Source of the DNA: Firmicutes bacterium ADurb.Bin300
Lineage (GTDB): Bacteria > Bacillota > Clostridia > Oscillospirales > Acutalibacteraceae
DNA length: 64,000 nt
Direction: 5' to 3'
Assembly (NCBI GenBank): GCA_002069015.1
Contig: MWBL01000004.1
Location: forward strand, 1-64,000
The notes below the pieces were generated by a model that was not told where the DNA came from, did no database searches, and saw only the letters and a program-made list of their open reading frames with translations. Position numbers and translations under genes: made by a program. The number at the start of each line of letters is the position of its first letter. Positions within the stretch are counted from its first letter, which is position 1. Shown here piece after piece: positions 61,591 through 64,000 of this stretch.

Positions 61591-62487
61591 TTGGGCGTTT
61601 TCTTAGATTTGGTTGTCAGCACCGTTACGCAGGGGCTTATTTATGCGCTGCTGTCATACGGGGTATTTATCACTTATAAAATTCTAGACTTTCCCGATCT
61701 TACGGTGGACGGCAGCTTCCCATTGGGCGCTGCTGTCACTGCCGTTTTGCTGACGAAAGGGTTTAATCCGTATCTGACATTAGCGGTTGCTCTTTTGGTA
61801 GGCGCTTTAACAGGTTTGATAACGGGGTTAATTCATGTGAAACTAGGCGTTCGCGATTTGCTGGCGGGAATCATTACAATGACCGCGCTTTTTTCCATAA
61901 ATCTCCAGATAGCCGGTTCAAATCTGATTATAGAAAGAACCGTCAATACTATTTTTTCGGCAGAGCCTGCAATGGCTCTTTTCGGCAACCTGTCGCTCAT
62001 TTACAGGAAGCTGATTGTATCATTATTTTTAACTATTTTATTTAAGATTATTTTGGACTTATACTTCAAGACTAAAAGCGGGTTGTTGCTTCGTGCCGTA
62101 GGCGATAACAACACTCTTGTTACTTCTCTGGCAAAGGATAAGGGAAAGGTGAAAATAATAGGGCTTGTAATATCAAACGCTCTTGTAGCACTTTCCGGCT
62201 GTATTGTCTGTCACGAGCAAAGAGCGTTTTCAAGTACTATGGGTACGGGTCAGGTTGTTTTCGGGCTGGCAACCGTCATAATAGGGACGACACTCTTCAA
62301 AAAGCTTAACTTTGTAAAAGGTACGACAGCCGTTATGATAGGAAGTATCCTATACAAGGTGAGCATTCAAATTGCAATCAGCTTAGGACTGCCCGCAAAT
62401 CTGCTGAAGTTTATCACTGCAGCTTTGTTTTTGGCAATTCTTGTTCTTGGGAAACTTCAAAAAGGCGGTGTTAAGAAAAATGCTTGA
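61591..62487 (+). CDS. trpY: Tryptophan ABC transporter permease (TrpY-type)
   Basis: The 298-residue membrane protein has about eight hydrophobic segments and the LivH-related permease pattern TQGLIYALLSYGVFITYKILDFPDLTVDGSFPLGAA (in part) with VGDNNTLVTSLA in the coupling loop. It starts at TTG 61591 with GAGG upstream. It overlaps the ATPase start by 8 bases. Substrate assignment to tryptophan rests on the T-box and operon, not on the permease itself. Confidence 0.87.
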   Translation: MGVFLDLVVSTVTQGLIYALLSYGVFITYKILDFPDLTVDGSFPLGAAVTAVLLTKGFNPYLTLAVALLVGALTGLITGLIHVKLGVRDLLAGIITMTALFSINLQIAGSNLIIERTVNTIFSAEPAMALFGNLSLIYRKLIVSLFLTILFKIILDLYFKTKSGLLLRAVGDNNTLVTSLAKDKGKVKIIGLVISNALVALSGCIVCHEQRAFSSTMGTGQVVFGLATVIIGTTLFKKLNFVKGTTAVMIGSILYKVSIQIAISLGLPANLLKFITAALFLAILVLGKLQKGGVKKNA

Positions 62488-63253
62488 GCTTAAAGATGTC
62501 ACAAAGATTTACAATCCCGGCTCAGTGACTGAAATGTGCCTTTTTGAAAAATTCAACCTTAGTATAGAGAAAGGGGAATTCCTTTCTATCGTCGGCAGCA
62601 ACGGAAGCGGAAAAACCTCGCTGCTTAACATTATTTGCGGCAGCATTCCCATAGAGGGCGGAGAGGTGCGAATCGGGAAGAGAAGCATTGATAAAATGAA
62701 GGAGTTTAAGAGATACCGCAAGATAGGAAGGGTTTATCAGAACCCCGCCATGGGAACATGCCCTAACCTTACTCTATTGGAAAATATGTCTCTTGCCGAA
62801 AACAAGGGGCGCCCTTTCGGTCTTGGCCGTGCAATCAACAAGAGCAGAAGCAATTATTACCGCGAGCAGCTTTCGGTGCTCGGTCTGGGGCTTGAAAACA
62901 AGCTGTATGATAAGGTGGGTTCGCTCTCGGGAGGTCAAAGGCAAGCGGCAGCGCTTATAATGTCGACGCTGACGCCTATAGATTTTCTGATATTGGATGA
63001 ACACACAGCCGCTCTTGACCCCAAAACAGCAGAGCTGATTATGCAGCTTACAGATGAGCTTATCAAGGCTAAAAAATTAACTGCTATGATGGTTACACAT
63101 AATCTTCGTTATGCCGTGGAATATGGAAACAGGATTATTATGATGGACAACGGCAACATAGTTTTTGAGAAGGCGGGTGCAGAAAAAGAGGCGCTTTGCG
63201 TGGAGGACGTTCTTAAAATATTTACAGATATAAGCATAGAATGCGGGAACTAA
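62480..63253 (+). CDS. trpZ: Tryptophan ABC transporter ATP-binding protein (TrpZ-type)
   Basis: This 257-residue ATPase has Walker A GSNGSGKTS near residue 39, Q-loop RVYQNPAMGTCPNLT, signature LSGGQRQAAALIMS, Walker B FLILDEHTAALDP and the switch His in MVTHNLRYA. ATG 62480 follows AAAGGCGG; longer in-frame starts lie inside trpY. It completes the importer trpX-trpY-trpZ. No terminator with a clear U-tract follows. Confidence 0.9.
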   Translation: MLELKDVTKIYNPGSVTEMCLFEKFNLSIEKGEFLSIVGSNGSGKTSLLNIICGSIPIEGGEVRIGKRSIDKMKEFKRYRKIGRVYQNPAMGTCPNLTLLENMSLAENKGRPFGLGRAINKSRSNYYREQLSVLGLGLENKLYDKVGSLSGGQRQAAALIMSTLTPIDFLILDEHTAALDPKTAELIMQLTDELIKAKKLTAMMVTHNLRYAVEYGNRIIMMDNGNIVFEKAGAEKEALCVEDVLKIFTDISIECGN

Positions 63254-63286
63254 AAACAAGCTGTCTCCGTAAAAAGAAAAATTTTA

Positions 63287-63312
63287 TAATTTGATAATAA
63301 ATTATCAAATTA
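63287..63312. promoter_or_regulatory. 26-bp perfect palindrome upstream of the dehydrogenase
   Basis: TAATTTGATAAT (63287-63298), AA, then ATTATCAAATTA (63301-63312). A further half site TAATTTG is at 63321-63327. There is no U-tract, so an operator for a dimeric regulator (MarR or TetR type) is more likely than a terminator. It lies 54 bases before the dehydrogenase ATG. Confidence 0.55.
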
Positions 63313-63365
63313 CTATTGCGTAATTTGTAAAAAAATGCGAATATATAAAATAGGAGGCGGATAAA

Positions 63366-64000
63366 ATGTATAGCTTGGAAAGAAAAGTTTTAATTGTTAC
63401 CGGTGCCGGAAGCGGTATGGGAAGAGAGATGACTCTTCAGCTCATTAATAAAGGCGTCAAGGTCGCCGCTTGTGATATTAACGAAAAAACCCTTGAGGAG
63501 ACCAAGACTCTCGTATCGAATCCTAAATTAATAAAAACCTATGTCTTGAACGTTGCCGACAAGGAGAGCGTCCTCTCATTCCCAAAGACAGTAAAGGAAG
63601 ACTTCGGGGCTTTGCACGGTGTAATTAATAATGCGGGTATTATTCAGCCGTTTGTAAAATTCATGGAGTTGCCTGAAGCTTCTATTGAACGTGTTATGAA
63701 TATTAACTTTTTCGGTCTGATGAATTTGACGCGCGCCGTAATAAACGAGCTGAACACAGATACGGACACATTCATTGTAAACGTATCCTCGATGGGGGGC
63801 TTTCTTCCCGTTCCCGGTCAAGGTATCTATGGGGCAAGCAAGGCGGCCGTTAAGCTCTTTACCGAGGCTCTTTACGCAGAAATGCAGGGGACGAGGGTTC
63901 ATGTATCAGTGGTTTTCCCGGGAGCCGTAGCCACAAATATCTCTGAAAATTCCATGGGTAACAACGCTGCCGCTAATTCGGAAAACAAAAAGTCTGCACA
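63366..64000 (+). CDS. Short-chain dehydrogenase/reductase (runs off the window)
   Basis: The first 211 codons are open to the window end. The sequence has the NAD(P) motif VTGAGSGMGREM at residues 11-22, Asp in VAACDINEK (favouring NAD), NNAG near 90, the catalytic Ser in VNVSSMGG and the YGASKAAVK Tyr/Lys pair near 159-163, followed by PGAVATNIS. This is a classical SDR of the ~250-300-residue kind. AGGAGG precedes ATG 63366. Substrate unknown; the C-terminus is missing from the window. The palindrome upstream suggests its own regulator. Confidence 0.88.
   Translation, partial: MYSLERKVLIVTGAGSGMGREMTLQLINKGVKVAACDINEKTLEETKTLVSNPKLIKTYVLNVADKESVLSFPKTVKEDFGALHGVINNAGIIQPFVKFMELPEASIERVMNINFFGLMNLTRAVINELNTDTDTFIVNVSSMGGFLPVPGQGIYGASKAAVKLFTEALYAEMQGTRVHVSVVFPGAVATNISENSMGNNAAANSENKKSA

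Overview
The window looks like a chromosomal segment of a Gram-positive clostridium, probably of the Oscillospiraceae/Ruminococcaceae sort. This is inferred from gene content, not from a marker phylogeny. Pointers are a Trp T-box leader, SigA-type promoters, strong AGGAGG ribosome sites, a paired glgC/glgD glycogen operon, the asp23-DAK2 kinase-recG block, BspA-like and dockerin-bearing secreted proteins, and no outer-membrane genes. Several genes use TTG or GTG starts. I see no rRNA, CRISPR array or intact transposon.

Layout. 1-8000: a CofE-like ligase, an O-antigen-ligase-type membrane protein and a BspA/dockerin surface protein. Their 3' ends are bordered by unusual intergenic repeats made of degenerate TTGCCAT heptads and GC hairpins. 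Next comes an AT-rich unknown gene whose promoter lies between two inverted 26-bp palindromes, directly beside a small serine recombinase (6399-7825); this looks like a phase-variable promoter switch. 8001-13307 (minus strand): a housekeeping operon of a small membrane ORF, aroK, asp23, a fakA-like gene, recG and luxS. 13465-13551 is tRNA-Leu(CAG). 13535-20484 is a genomic island at the tRNA 3' end, bounded by a 14-bp copy of that end. It carries a response-regulator fragment, a type IIS restriction-modification pair (double-domain adenine methylase with an N-terminal helix-turn-helix, plus an AlwI-family endonuclease), a translationally coupled unknown protein/Hanks-type kinase pair, and a wrecked large serine recombinase.

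20630-25587: a complete livKHMGF branched-chain amino acid ABC transporter operon, closed by a terminator that closely resembles the one before it. 25813-30000: an iron-sulfur protein remnant, then a GH38 mannosidase followed by a PI-PLC-like protein. 30052-40043: purB, an esterase, a heparinase-like protein, a HAD phosphatase, an FAD oxidoreductase and a heterodimeric ABC exporter. 40193-46608: a glycogen synthesis operon glgB-glgC-glgD-(zinc-ribbon membrane protein)-glgA. 46612-51058: an XRE regulator, a histidine phosphatase/amidohydrolase pair, folD, a secernin-like C69 hydrolase and a GNAT fragment. 51074-57325: a 2083-residue secreted repeat protein with two dockerin-like modules.

57459-64000: a YjjG-like phosphatase, an ArsR/permease/(broken ferredoxin)/thioredoxin-like cluster with its own promoter and operator, a Trp T-box upstream of a trpXYZ-type tryptophan importer with a 10-residue Trp-containing leader ORF in between, and the start of a short-chain dehydrogenase that runs off the window.

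The two candidate systems most worth following are the invertible promoter next to the serine recombinase (7060-7825) and the kinase-centred two-gene module beside the type IIS restriction system (18232-19679).
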